Positions 56,678-64,000 of a stretch of 64,000 nucleotides of DNA are shown one piece after another; within the stretch, counting starts at the first letter, position 1, and every line of letters begins with the position of its first letter. Both the position numbers and the translations under genes were made by a program. Source of the DNA: Fibrobacterota bacterium. Its GTDB lineage: Bacteria > Fibrobacterota > Fibrobacteria > UBA11236. The notes beneath the pieces were generated by a model that was not told the DNA's origin, did no database searches, and saw only the letters and a program-made list of their open reading frames with translations. Location of the stretch: NCBI GenBank assembly GCA_028287465.1, contig JAQBPO010000092.1, positions 1-64,000 of the forward strand, read 5' to 3'.

Positions 56678-57820
56678 ATGCGGACCGTGCTTCCCGGGGC
56701 CACCCTGGGCATCTTGGGCGGTGGCCAACTGGGGCGCATGTTCGCCCTCGAAGCCAAACGCATGGGCTACCGGGTCGTTACCCTCGAGCCTTCCCCGGAT
56801 TCCCCGTGCGGCCAGGTCGCCGATGTCCAGATCGAAGCCGGGTATTCCGATCCCGGCGCGCTCCGGCGCCTCGCCGAGGAATGCGACGTGATCACCTACG
56901 AATTCGAGAACATCGACGCAGGTGCCGTTGAATTCCTGGAAGGCCTGGGCAAGGACGTGCATCCGGGCAGCCGCGTGCTGCGCATCTCACAGGACCGCTT
57001 GTTGGAAAAGAATTTCCTCAGGGACTCGGGGCTTGGCGTCACCGCCTTCATGGCCGTGGACTCGGAAGCGGATCTCATGGAAGCCGCGCGCACCGTGGGG
57101 CTGCCCGCCGTGATCAAGACCGTCCGGGGCGGTTATGACGGCAAGGGCCAGGCCGTTGTTTCCGACGAGGCCGGCGCCTTGGCCGCCTTCCGCAAGCTGC
57201 ATGGCGATCATCCCCTCATCTGGGAGCGCAAGGTCCCGTTCCTCAAGGAGCTGAGCGTGGTGGCCTGCCGCGGCATCGACGGCAAGGCGACTGCATTCCC
57301 GGTCTCCGAAAACATCCATGTCGACAACATCCTGGATACCGGGATCGTTCCCGCGCGCATTTCCGCCACCGCCGCCGAACGGGCCCGCTCGGTCGCGAAG
57401 TCCGTTGGCGACGCCTTGGGCATCGTCGGGTCCTATTGCGTAGAGCTCTTCCTGATCGAAGGAGACCAGGTCCTGGTGAATGAAATCGCCCCGAGGCCGC
57501 ACAACTCCGGGCACTATACCTTGGATGCGTGCGTATGTTCGCAGTTCGAACAGCAGGTGCGGGCCATCTGCGGTCTGCCCCTTGGTTCCACGGAAGTCCT
57601 GAAGCCTTCCGTCATGATCAACATCCTGGGGGACGGCAAGGGCAATACCCTGTTCGGAGCGGACGAAGCCATGCGGGAGGCGAATCTGGTCCTCCACCTT
57701 TACGGGAAGACCCAGGCCGTCGCAAAACGGAAGATGGGGCATTTCACCGTGCTCGGCGATTCAGTCGAATCGGCCCTGGCCAAGGCGCTGGCCGCCCGGG
57801 CCCTGTTGCGCTGGGGCTGA
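56678..57820 (+). CDS. purK: N5-carboxyaminoimidazole ribonucleotide synthase
   Basis: PurK makes N5-CAIR from AIR, bicarbonate and ATP. The 380-residue ATP-grasp protein starts GATLGILGGGQLGRMFALEA, has VITYEFENIDAGAVEFL, the ATP-binding PAVIKTVRGGYDGKGQAVV and EIAPRPHNSGHYTLDACVCS with the metal ligands. Length is normal. It follows purE, its product's user, after 3 bases and forms a clear purEK operon. The metallophosphoesterase gene comes 38 bases later. Confidence 0.96.
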   Translation: MRTVLPGATLGILGGGQLGRMFALEAKRMGYRVVTLEPSPDSPCGQVADVQIEAGYSDPGALRRLAEECDVITYEFENIDAGAVEFLEGLGKDVHPGSRVLRISQDRLLEKNFLRDSGLGVTAFMAVDSEADLMEAARTVGLPAVIKTVRGGYDGKGQAVVSDEAGALAAFRKLHGDHPLIWERKVPFLKELSVVACRGIDGKATAFPVSENIHVDNILDTGIVPARISATAAERARSVAKSVGDALGIVGSYCVELFLIEGDQVLVNEIAPRPHNSGHYTLDACVCSQFEQQVRAICGLPLGSTEVLKPSVMINILGDGKGNTLFGADEAMREANLVLHLYGKTQAVAKRKMGHFTVLGDSVESALAKALAARALLRWG

Positions 57821-57858
57821 CCCTTTCCATAAGAATCCGCATAGGAGGCGAACCGCCG

Positions 57859-58980
57859 ATGACCTTTGGACTCCTATCCTTCCTGCTCAGCGTCATAGGC
57901 ACCTGGGTCGCCATGCATTATTACGCCTATGTGAACCTGGCGGCGATCGGATTGGACCGCGGCTTTTTGACGGCCGCCCTATGGACCCTGGCCCTGGTCT
58001 TCCCCCTTTCGCGCCTGTTCACCCTCAAATGGAGCCATCCGGCCTTGCGCGCCTTCTATTGGATCGGCGCCGTCTGGATGGGAACGGTCTTTCTGCTCAG
58101 CTTCTGGTTCCTGGTCTCGTTCCTAGTCCGTCGCCTTTCCAGGCTTGCCGGCCTCGATGCGGCCCTGGATCCGGTTCCGTGGATCCTCGCCACCGCCCTT
58201 GCGGTCCTGGCCATGGTCCTCTGGGGGATCATCCACGCCCTTCGCGGGCCCAAGGAGGTCCGGTTCGCCGTGGATCGTTCCGGTCGATATCGCATGGGAA
58301 AGGCCGTCCGCATCGTCCAGATCTCGGACGTGCATTTGGGACTCACCCTGGGAACCGGTTTCCTGGCCGCCCAGGTGGAACGCATCAACCTGCTCAAGCC
58401 GGATCTGGTCTTCATCACGGGAGACCTGTTCGATCCCGAGTTCCCATCGGACGCCGAGGCGTCCGCGATCCTGGCTGGTCTGAAAACCTCCCAAGGGACA
58501 TACGCCGTGAGCGGCAACCATGAATTCTATTCCGGGCTCCAGCGTTTCCTGGACATGATGTCGGCGGCGGGTATTCCCGTCCTGGACAATGAGGCCAGGG
58601 TCACTTCGGGAGGCATCCAGATCGCCGGGATCCATGACCAGACGGCCAACCGCTTCACCGCGTTGGGAGTCGCCTGCGACCTGGGGAAGGCATTGCGTGA
58701 TATCCGTGACGATAAACCATCCATTCTCCTCGCGCACCAGCCGAAGGAATTGGAACCCGCGGCGGCCAAGCGCATCGATCTGATCTTCAGCGGCCATACC
58801 CATGCGGGACAGGTATTTCCGTTTCGCGCGGTGGTGCGCCTCGCGTACAAATACCTGGGCGGGAAATACCGGCTTGGGTCGGATACGGATCTCATCGTGA
58901 ATACGGGAACCGGCTTCTGGGGCCCGCCCCTGCGGGTCGGGACGGATTCGCAAATCGTGGTCGTCGAATTCGCCTATTAA
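57859..58980 (+). CDS. Membrane-bound metallophosphoesterase
   Basis: The 373-residue product has four or five N-terminal membrane helices (about 2-140: TFGLLSFLLSVIGTWVAM, RAFYWIGAVWMGTVFLLSF). The calcineurin-like domain follows with QISDVHLG, FITGDLFD, VSGNHEFYSG, LLAHQP and SGHTHAGQ, all metal ligands intact. Such YkuE/LpxH-like proteins cleave phosphoesters at the membrane, for example in lipid or cell-wall metabolism; the substrate is unknown. GGAGG precedes the ATG at 57859 by 8 bases. Confidence 0.88.
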   Translation: MTFGLLSFLLSVIGTWVAMHYYAYVNLAAIGLDRGFLTAALWTLALVFPLSRLFTLKWSHPALRAFYWIGAVWMGTVFLLSFWFLVSFLVRRLSRLAGLDAALDPVPWILATALAVLAMVLWGIIHALRGPKEVRFAVDRSGRYRMGKAVRIVQISDVHLGLTLGTGFLAAQVERINLLKPDLVFITGDLFDPEFPSDAEASAILAGLKTSQGTYAVSGNHEFYSGLQRFLDMMSAAGIPVLDNEARVTSGGIQIAGIHDQTANRFTALGVACDLGKALRDIRDDKPSILLAHQPKELEPAAAKRIDLIFSGHTHAGQVFPFRAVVRLAYKYLGGKYRLGSDTDLIVNTGTGFWGPPLRVGTDSQIVVVEFAY

Positions 58981-59193
58981 CGCAGACGTTTCATGAATTT
59001 GGGTTTGCCCGCGCCGCTCAAGATCCAAGAACCGCAAAAGGCGTAAATCCCGCTTTCCGTCCTTTCCGCTTTTGACGGTATTCGCGTGCGATAGCCGCGG
59101 TGTGATCCCTGCAATCGGATTCATTTTATCCTAACTTCATGGATGGCTGGGAAGTTATTTTTCTTCCATTGTTTATTCGTACCGAGGTGAAAG
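58981..59193. promoter_or_regulatory. Promoter region upstream of the zinc-ribbon gene
   Basis: The 213-bp gap has an AT-rich stretch GAAGTTATTTTTCTTCC (about 59149-59165) that could be a promoter, and GAGGTGAAAG directly before ATG 59194. Nothing else is seen. Confidence 0.35.
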
Positions 59194-59715
59194 ATGGATG
59201 TGCAGACCTACGACCTGACGCATGAATTGGCCGACCTGCTCTTCACGGAGCTGCAGCGCTTATACCGCGAACAGAGGCTGACCAAGGTCGAAGACAAGCT
59301 GAAGGAGATTTCGGCGAATCTTCCCAAGGGATATTCCATCACGGTCAATTTCTCCGTCGAGGTCTTCGACGAGAACCGCGATAAGTCCCTGAAGACCACC
59401 GACGGCGGCATTACGTGCATGGACGGGGACCGTCCGTACCTCTCGACGAGCGAATCCTCGGCCGCGAAGTACATCGTCGACGGCGAGTTGATGAAGGTGC
59501 CCCACGATCATTGCCCCAATTGCTGGTCCCGCTGGAGCTTCAAGTCCCGCATCCGTGAATGCCGTGAATGCGGATATCGGATGGGGAAGGAGATCAAGCT
59601 CCTCCTGGACACCAACGTCTGCCCGCATTGCGAAAACAGCCCCATTTCCGTACACAATCCCCAATGCGAGAAGTGCGGATACGTGGCGGATCAGAACATC
59701 GTCAGTTGGGGCTGA
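59194..59715 (+). CDS. Protein of unknown function with C-terminal double zinc ribbon
   Basis: The 173-residue product has an N-terminal helical domain (about 1-50: HELADLLFTELQRLYREQRL), a beta region with NFSVEVFDENRDKS, and two zinc ribbons at about 107-127 (CPNC...CREC) and 143-162 (CPHC...CEKC). The ribbons may bind RNA, DNA or a protein. No signal peptide. GAGGTGAAAG serves the ATG. No named family. Confidence 0.6.
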   Translation: MDVQTYDLTHELADLLFTELQRLYREQRLTKVEDKLKEISANLPKGYSITVNFSVEVFDENRDKSLKTTDGGITCMDGDRPYLSTSESSAAKYIVDGELMKVPHDHCPNCWSRWSFKSRIRECRECGYRMGKEIKLLLDTNVCPHCENSPISVHNPQCEKCGYVADQNIVSWG

Positions 59716-59853
59716 CGACCCGCCGTGGCGTTTCCCTCCGCCCGCGGTCATGGCCCGCGGTGACGGCCTTTTCCATTCCGACATGATGCAATGGCCCAGT
59801 CGCACGCTTCCGCCGATTGCGTCGGAGGCTTCCACCCCTTAAAATGGAGGGGT

Positions 59854-60222
59854 ATGACTGAACAACCTCCCCAGCAAGATATCGACGAATTGGTCCGCCG
59901 CCTCGAAAGCGGCAAATACCCCGCTGACCATATCCGCGAAGCGGGTGAGATCCTCGCTTCCGTGCAGTCTCCCGCGATTACCTACAAGATGGCCCTGGGA
60001 TTCTGGGAATCCCCCAATGCGCAGGTGCGCACCTTGGCCATGAGCATGATGGAGGCGCTCGCGCCGACCCATGACGCGGCCCGCGGCTTCGTGGCGGGAG
60101 CCAAGGACGCGGCCAGGTTACTCGCGAAAGAGATCAAGCCAGACGTGCCCGACTACAGCGCCATCGGCGAAGTCATCAAGATCTGGATGCGGGAACACCG
60201 GCAGCAGCGTAAAAAGCGGTAG
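59854..60222 (+). CDS. Small soluble protein of unknown function
   Basis: The 122-residue product is helical (DIDELVRRLESGKYPADHIR, MALGFWESPNAQVRTLAMSM) with a basic end (REHRQQRKKR). No family was recognised; the layout suggests a HEAT-like or helical bundle. A GGAGGGGT site lies 3-4 bases before the ATG at 59854; an upstream ATG at 59791 has none. It is followed by a lipoprotein gene after 47 bases. Confidence 0.6.
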   Translation: MTEQPPQQDIDELVRRLESGKYPADHIREAGEILASVQSPAITYKMALGFWESPNAQVRTLAMSMMEALAPTHDAARGFVAGAKDAARLLAKEIKPDVPDYSAIGEVIKIWMREHRQQRKKR

Positions 60223-60269
60223 TCCGGCGAATTGTTACCTTTTCCAGAGCACTAACGCTGAGGTACCCC

Positions 60270-60731
60270 ATGAAACTCTTCCGGAATCCCATGGCCGCCC
60301 GCCGGATACTCTGGGCATTCGCCGCCCTCTCCCTTTTTCTGGCGGGTTGCGCCAGGCAACCGTCCCGCACGGGCAATTTCGGCACGCCGGACAATGTACT
60401 GAGCTATGGGGTGTATACCGCGACCGTGCTCGATTCCGGACTTTCCGTCAAGTTGAGCCTGAATCAGAACGGCACCTATTCCAAGAAGAAGTTCCAGGGA
60501 AGTTGCTTCCTGATGGAATACAAGGGGGACTGGTCCTGCGATAACGGATCCATCGAATTCCACCTCGCCGAAATCCGCCATCGTCCGGATTGCTCGAATG
60601 AGGATTGGCAGACGGAAAAGGCCGATCGCTCCAGTCGCAGGCTAATCCGAGGCGTCACGACCATGTCTTTCGACCTGCTGGATCAGGATGATCAATCCTC
60701 CGATGAGTGGGTCAAGTTCGTAAAACGGTGA
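60270..60731 (+). CDS. Small lipoprotein of unknown function
   Basis: The 153-residue product has a signal peptide (ILWAFAALSLFLAGC) with lipobox LAGC, then a small beta-rich domain (SLNQNGTYSKKKFQG and so on) resembling NlpE or lipocalin-like barrels. Two Cys residues (CFLM, WSCDN) may form a disulphide. Likely anchored in the outer or inner membrane. Role unknown. Confidence 0.65.
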   Translation: MKLFRNPMAARRILWAFAALSLFLAGCARQPSRTGNFGTPDNVLSYGVYTATVLDSGLSVKLSLNQNGTYSKKKFQGSCFLMEYKGDWSCDNGSIEFHLAEIRHRPDCSNEDWQTEKADRSSRRLIRGVTTMSFDLLDQDDQSSDEWVKFVKR

Positions 60732-60828
60732 TTCCGCACTTAATCGACCTTTTCAACGGTTATCCGGCCTTGCCCCCCCTGTCGGAAAGCCAACCGGGGT
60801 TGCCTCCGGCCCCAGCAAACCTATCTTG

Positions 60829-60853
60829 TTCCCAAGTCCTTTTCCTTTGGGAA
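60829..60853 (+). other. 7-bp inverted repeat upstream of the flippase-like gene
   Basis: TTCCCAA at 60829-60835 is mirrored by TTGGGAA at 60847-60853 around an 11-base loop. It lies about 38 bases before the TTG start and may be an operator or a leader hairpin. Confidence 0.35.
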
Positions 60854-60890
60854 TCATGGAATTCGTCCCGGTTGGGGGCGGGAGCGTACC

Positions 60891-61979
60891 TTGGGTAGAA
60901 TCCGGAAAAAGAGTGGGGGACGGTCCGTTTCCCGTAAGGAAGCGCCGGCCTCGCTCGACCCCGCATCGCCCAAGGTCCCGGGCAAGGCGGCGAAATACCT
61001 GTCCTGGGGCGGAACGGTCCTGGGGATCCTCCTTCTGGCCCTGGCCGTCTGGGTTTTCGGAAAGACCCTGCGCCATTACGATATGGCCGAGGTCGTTCTG
61101 CGCCTTGGGCAGATCCCGGAATACAGGCTGGCGATTGCCGTGATTTTCGTCGCCCTGAGTTACGCAACCCAGACTTTCTACGACTACCTCTCCGCGGTCT
61201 CGGTTCGATTGGGCATTTCGCCTGCCAGGGCGATGCTGGCGGCTTTCATCGGCAATGCCTTCACCAACAATATCGGATTCTCCCTATTGACGGGAACCTC
61301 CCTGCGTTACCGGTTCTACCTGGCGTGGAATTACTCCGCCCTGGAAATCGCCCAAGTGATCGCCCTGGCGAAACTGGCCTTCTGCAACGGCCTTTTCCTT
61401 TTCGCGGGACTGACGCAGTTGATCGATCCCGTCCACCTGCCCGATTCCATTTCCCTGCCCTTGCCGCCCCGCCTTTTGGGAGGACTGCTGATTTTGCCTC
61501 CCATCCTGCTGCTCGTATGGAACGGCCTATCGCGCGGCAATACCTTGCGCCTGGGTAAGGTGCGCTTGGTCCGTCCTGCCCAAACCCTGCTCATTCTGCA
61601 AATGGCGGTGTCCTGCCTGCACCTGGCGTTCGCTTCGTGCACCCTGTATTACCTGCTTCCCGCCGACGCCTTGCATGCCGCCGGTTTCCATGGGCCGTTA
61701 TCCTTCCTGGGGACTTTCATGGCCATCAAATTCGTGGTGATGTTCGTACCGGTACCCGGAAGCCTGGGGGTATTCGAAGGCACCGCGGTCGCCCTCCTCA
61801 CTCCGGCACTTCCGGATTACCCCGTTTTGGGCGGCCTGCTCGCCTACCGGCTGGTCTACTACGTGATGCCGTTCGCGGTCGCTTTGATCACGCTCGCCAT
61901 CTACGAGCTTTCCGCGCGCAAGGGCTTCCTCGCTTCCATGCTGCGGCGGCGCAGGCGGCAGGCCAGCGGAGTCGCTTAG
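60891..61979 (+). CDS. Flippase-like membrane protein (lysylphosphatidylglycerol synthase TM/UPF0104 family)
   Basis: The 362-residue product has about seven membrane helices (e.g. GGTVLGILLLALAVWVFG, IAVIFVALSYATQTFYDYLS, FLGTFMAIKFVVMFVPV, YRLVYYVMPFAVALITLAIY) and the family signature NNIGFSLLTGTSLRYRFY. Proteins of this type (YbhN, the TM part of MprF) are thought to move lipids or lipid-linked precursors across the inner membrane. The start is TTG at 60891 with GGGAG 6 bases upstream. It is a single gene between unrelated neighbours. Confidence 0.85.
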   Translation: MGRIRKKSGGRSVSRKEAPASLDPASPKVPGKAAKYLSWGGTVLGILLLALAVWVFGKTLRHYDMAEVVLRLGQIPEYRLAIAVIFVALSYATQTFYDYLSAVSVRLGISPARAMLAAFIGNAFTNNIGFSLLTGTSLRYRFYLAWNYSALEIAQVIALAKLAFCNGLFLFAGLTQLIDPVHLPDSISLPLPPRLLGGLLILPPILLLVWNGLSRGNTLRLGKVRLVRPAQTLLILQMAVSCLHLAFASCTLYYLLPADALHAAGFHGPLSFLGTFMAIKFVVMFVPVPGSLGVFEGTAVALLTPALPDYPVLGGLLAYRLVYYVMPFAVALITLAIYELSARKGFLASMLRRRRRQASGVA

Positions 61980-62082
61980 CCGGTCCCGTTCCTCCGCGCC
62001 GGATCCGTCAAATTTCCTGGCACCTCCCGATCCAATCTTTTAGTTTAAGTTAACCCCGAACGGGGTTGAAAGGCCGGCGCCC

Positions 62083-62829
62083 ATGGAAAGCCTAAGCCAC
62101 ACCATCCTGGTGGTAGACGACGAAGCGCATATCCGGGACTTCGCCCGGCACGTGCTGGAGAACCAGGGCTACCAGGTGCTGACCGCCAAGAACGGCGTGG
62201 AAGCCGTCCTCCTGGGCGAGCACCACCCCGGCGCCATCAGCGCGCTCATCACGGATCTGAACATGCCCCCCTACATGGGCGGATGCGAATTGGCCCAGTC
62301 CATGCGCCGCATGCGTCCCGGAATCGGGGTGATTTACATTTCCGGTTACCCCGCCGACGCGGTCGTCCAGGGCGAGGTGCTGGAGGAGAAGGCGGATTTC
62401 CTGGCCAAGCCCTTCACGCCGGAAATGTTGATCAACCGCCTGAAGGAAATGCTGCGTCGCCCGGCGCCGGCCCCCGTTGAACAACCGCGCAAAACCGATC
62501 GAGCCATCCTCCTTCTCGTCCCGGACGGGACCTTGCGCACGGGTATCGCCGCCCTGTTGCGCGTGGAGGGCATGCAGGTACTGGAGTCGCGCAATTTCGC
62601 CGAAGCCTTGATCATCTGCCAATGGCATGTGGGCCTAATCGGCTTGTTCCTGGCCGACAAGGATATGCTGGCCCGCCTGCCCTCGGAATTGCTCGAACGC
62701 CTGGGTCAGGTGCGGCCGGAGATGCGCATCCTGGCGGCTTCGGCGGCCCCCGGGGAGGGTGAGCCCATCCATGAAAGGGTGCGCCGGCTATTGGAGGAGT
62801 GGGGCCTGGAAGTCACCGGAGAGGAATAA
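62083..62829 (+). CDS. Response regulator with a second, degenerate receiver domain
   Basis: The 248-residue product has a receiver (about 6-126): VVDDEAH acid pair (D12, D13), phospho-Asp D58 in ITDLNMPP, GYPADAV and the conserved LAKPFTPE lysine. A second, receiver-like segment (about 138-240, AILLLVPDGTLRTGIAALLR) lacks the phospho-Asp pattern and probably only binds partners. No DNA-binding domain, so it acts by protein contact. The kinase is not in the window. Its 3' end lies in a 15-bp tandem repeat. Confidence 0.85.
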   Translation: MESLSHTILVVDDEAHIRDFARHVLENQGYQVLTAKNGVEAVLLGEHHPGAISALITDLNMPPYMGGCELAQSMRRMRPGIGVIYISGYPADAVVQGEVLEEKADFLAKPFTPEMLINRLKEMLRRPAPAPVEQPRKTDRAILLLVPDGTLRTGIAALLRVEGMQVLESRNFAEALIICQWHVGLIGLFLADKDMLARLPSELLERLGQVRPEMRILAASAAPGEGEPIHERVRRLLEEWGLEVTGEE

Positions 62830-62875
62830 ACCGGAGAGGAATAAACCGGAGAGGAATAAACCGGGGAGGAATAAG
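62816..62875 (+). repeat. 15-bp tandem repeat carrying stop codons at the response-regulator 3' end
   Basis: CCGGAGAGGAATAAA occurs three times from 62816, then CCGGGGAGGAATAAG at 62861. The gene's TAA (62827-62829) is in the first copy, and later copies repeat TAA in the same frame. Each unit also contains GAGGAAT, a ribosome-site-like string. Confidence 0.8.
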
Positions 62876-62921
62876 GAGGAGTGCGGACAGGCCGGAAGGC
62901 CTTGGTCCGGAAGCCGGGATC

Positions 62922-63191
62922 TCAGCGGACGTGGAAACCCTTATAACCGCGCACTTCTCCCGGAGCGGCTTCGACGCCTTCCACCCGCGCATGCGGCGGA
63001 CCCTGGCGGCACCAGGCCAGGAATTCATCCAGCTTGGCCCGATCGCCTTCGGCTTCGGCGAAAACGCAGCCGTCTTCTTCGTTGCGGACGAATCCATCCA
63101 AACCCAGGCGATTGGCTTCGGCGCGTGCCGAGGCCCGGAAAAAGACTCCCTGGACCTTGCCGGATACCCGTATATCGTAGTGCAGTAACAT
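62922..63191 (-). CDS. acyP: Acylphosphatase
   Basis: Acylphosphatase hydrolyses carboxyl-phosphate bonds in small acyl phosphates. The 89-residue product shows the family motif GKVQGVFFRASARAEANRLG, with the catalytic Arg (FFRA) and later GFVRNEEDGCVFAEAEG with the catalytic Asn. Length is typical (about 90). It is on the minus strand between two plus-strand genes. No ribosome site stands out at the ATG. Confidence 0.93.
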   Translation of the reverse strand: MLLHYDIRVSGKVQGVFFRASARAEANRLGLDGFVRNEEDGCVFAEAEGDRAKLDEFLAWCRQGPPHARVEGVEAAPGEVRGYKGFHVR

Positions 63192-63239
63192 GCAGATTCA
63201 AAATAGATAGCGCAGGCCGAACTTCCTAGATTAGCGCGT

Positions 63240-64000
63240 ATGAGCGACACGGCAGGACCCGCTGGACACGGGATGGACGGAAAGCCCTGGGGCGCGCTCA
63301 TCGCGGAAGGTCCGTCCGATTGGCAGATCCTCCAGCAGGGCCCCTCTGGGACGGCGACCATCGCGCTCTCGGGCCGCTGGGCCCCCAAGGAATCGATGGG
63401 ACTGCTGGGCGCATCCGGAGGCATGGTCGAGATCCGGCTGGTGCGCGAGGATTCCGGCGTACCCGTGACCGCGGCGTTGAATTGGCGCGCTGCCGAAACG
63501 GATGCGGATGGCTCTTGGCGTGGCGAACTCGGATGGGTTCCCGCGGGCGGTCCTTATCGCCTGGAAACGCGCTTCAATCCCAAAGGCAACAAACTGGGGG
63601 AATGGTCCCTGCGCGGGGACATGCGCCATTTCCTGGGGGTCGGGGATTTGTGGATCATCGCGGGGCAAAGCAATGCCTCCGGATACGGTCGCGGCCCTTA
63701 CGATGATCCTCCCGAACTCGGTTTGCATATGTTGCGCCACCATGGGGCCTGGACCCTGGCCGCGCATCCCCTCAGCGACGCTTCCTCAACCGTATTCCCC
63801 GCCGCGCGCGAAACCTATAATACCGGCCATTCGCCCTTCCTGCATTTCGCCCGCGCCCTGAAGCGGGAATTGCGCCATCCCATCGCCTTGCTGCCCACCG
63901 CCCTCGGCGGTTCACCCTTGCAGGACTGGCATCCGGACTCAGGTCCCTTGTTCGCCAATCTCAAGGCCATGGTGGACCTCGCGGGCGGGCGCGTCAAGGG
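63240..64000 (+). CDS. SGNH/SASA-type acetylesterase (cut off by window end)
   Basis: The reading frame is open from ATG 63240 to the end of the window, giving at least 253 residues. It has IIAGQSNASGYGRGPYDDPP, the GQSN serine motif of sialate O-acetylesterase-like (SASA, CE6-related) hydrolases, and ALLPTALGGSPLQDW, a conserved Gly/Asn block region. Such enzymes remove acetyl groups from xylan or sialic acid. The first 25 residues are polar, so no signal peptide is visible. A beta-rich N-terminal domain (about 25-130) precedes the catalytic part. The C-terminal His/Asp residues lie beyond the window. Confidence 0.75.
   Translation, partial: MSDTAGPAGHGMDGKPWGALIAEGPSDWQILQQGPSGTATIALSGRWAPKESMGLLGASGGMVEIRLVREDSGVPVTAALNWRAAETDADGSWRGELGWVPAGGPYRLETRFNPKGNKLGEWSLRGDMRHFLGVGDLWIIAGQSNASGYGRGPYDDPPELGLHMLRHHGAWTLAAHPLSDASSTVFPAARETYNTGHSPFLHFARALKRELRHPIALLPTALGGSPLQDWHPDSGPLFANLKAMVDLAGGRVK

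Noticed and set aside
62816-62875. CRISPR or VNTR gene
   Set aside because: The 15-bp repeats are directly adjacent with no spacers.
62759-63229. A frame encoding repeated PERNK peptides
   Set aside because: It is produced by the 15-bp tandem repeat and overlaps the real response regulator and acylphosphatase genes.

Overview
The window reads as a chromosomal segment of a GC-rich, Gram-negative (diderm) bacterium. Evidence for an outer membrane is the number of beta-barrel-like proteins and lipobox proteins, two class A penicillin-binding proteins and an HtrA-type lipoprotein protease. Several traits suggest the FCB superphylum, possibly Fibrobacterota or a relative: a folK-deoxynucleoside kinase fusion, a FadL-like barrel whose neighbour is a large lipoprotein, a secreted protein of carboxypeptidase-regulatory domains whose C-terminus resembles an FCB sorting tail, and AT-rich promoter-like boxes (AGCTAT-TTT) just ahead of several genes. 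The phylum assignment is an inference, because no rRNA lies in the window. There are no insertion sequences, phage genes or CRISPR arrays; nearly all the DNA is ordinary chromosomal coding sequence, with four TTG starts and frequent 1-8 bp gene overlaps.

Layout. 0-7 kb: an rRNA methyltransferase, two related genes of unknown function, then a membrane pseudokinase divergent from a TPR protein. 7-12 kb (minus strand): surE-gyrA-unknown-DUF2007-vanZ in a tight row. 12-17 kb (plus): hisS, queF, serC and an HExxH outer-membrane candidate, with two repeat structures around queF. 17-21.6 kb: panC and folK-dNK (minus), then rho-proC (plus), closed by a clear terminator. 21.7-28.6 kb: TetR regulator, AarF/UbiB kinase, a FecR-like protein split by nine 16-residue repeats, a barrel-like protein and an HPt-REC-GGDEF-REC hub, all on the plus strand. 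28.6-35.3 kb (minus): a GH57 glucan enzyme with its DUF4912 partner, plus a FadL-like barrel and a lipoprotein. 35.4-41.3 kb: thrC, gerW-like, htrA, a small barrel, tRNA-Arg(ACG) and an Ig-like lipoprotein. 41.4-48.1 kb: two paralogous PBP1A genes flanking a dual-winged-helix GntR/LacI hybrid regulator. 48-52 kb: MBL hydrolase, proS, a SprA-related HEAAH protein and mgsA. 52.5-64 kb: secreted repeat protein, esterase, YwqK-like protein, purE-purK, metallophosphoesterase, several unknowns, a flippase-like membrane protein, a response regulator, acylphosphatase and a cut-off SGNH/SASA esterase.

How it fits together. Housekeeping genes (translation: hisS, proS, tRNA-Arg; DNA topology: gyrA; transcription termination: rho; amino acids: serC, proC, thrC; cofactors and nucleotides: panC, folK, queF, purE, purK, surE) are interleaved with envelope genes. 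The least-described material is the 24.1-28.6 kb envelope/signalling cluster, the pseudokinase-TPR pair at 3-7 kb, the PBP-regulator-PBP block, and the HExxH barrel-like protein behind serC. No complete novel defence or mobile system was found.
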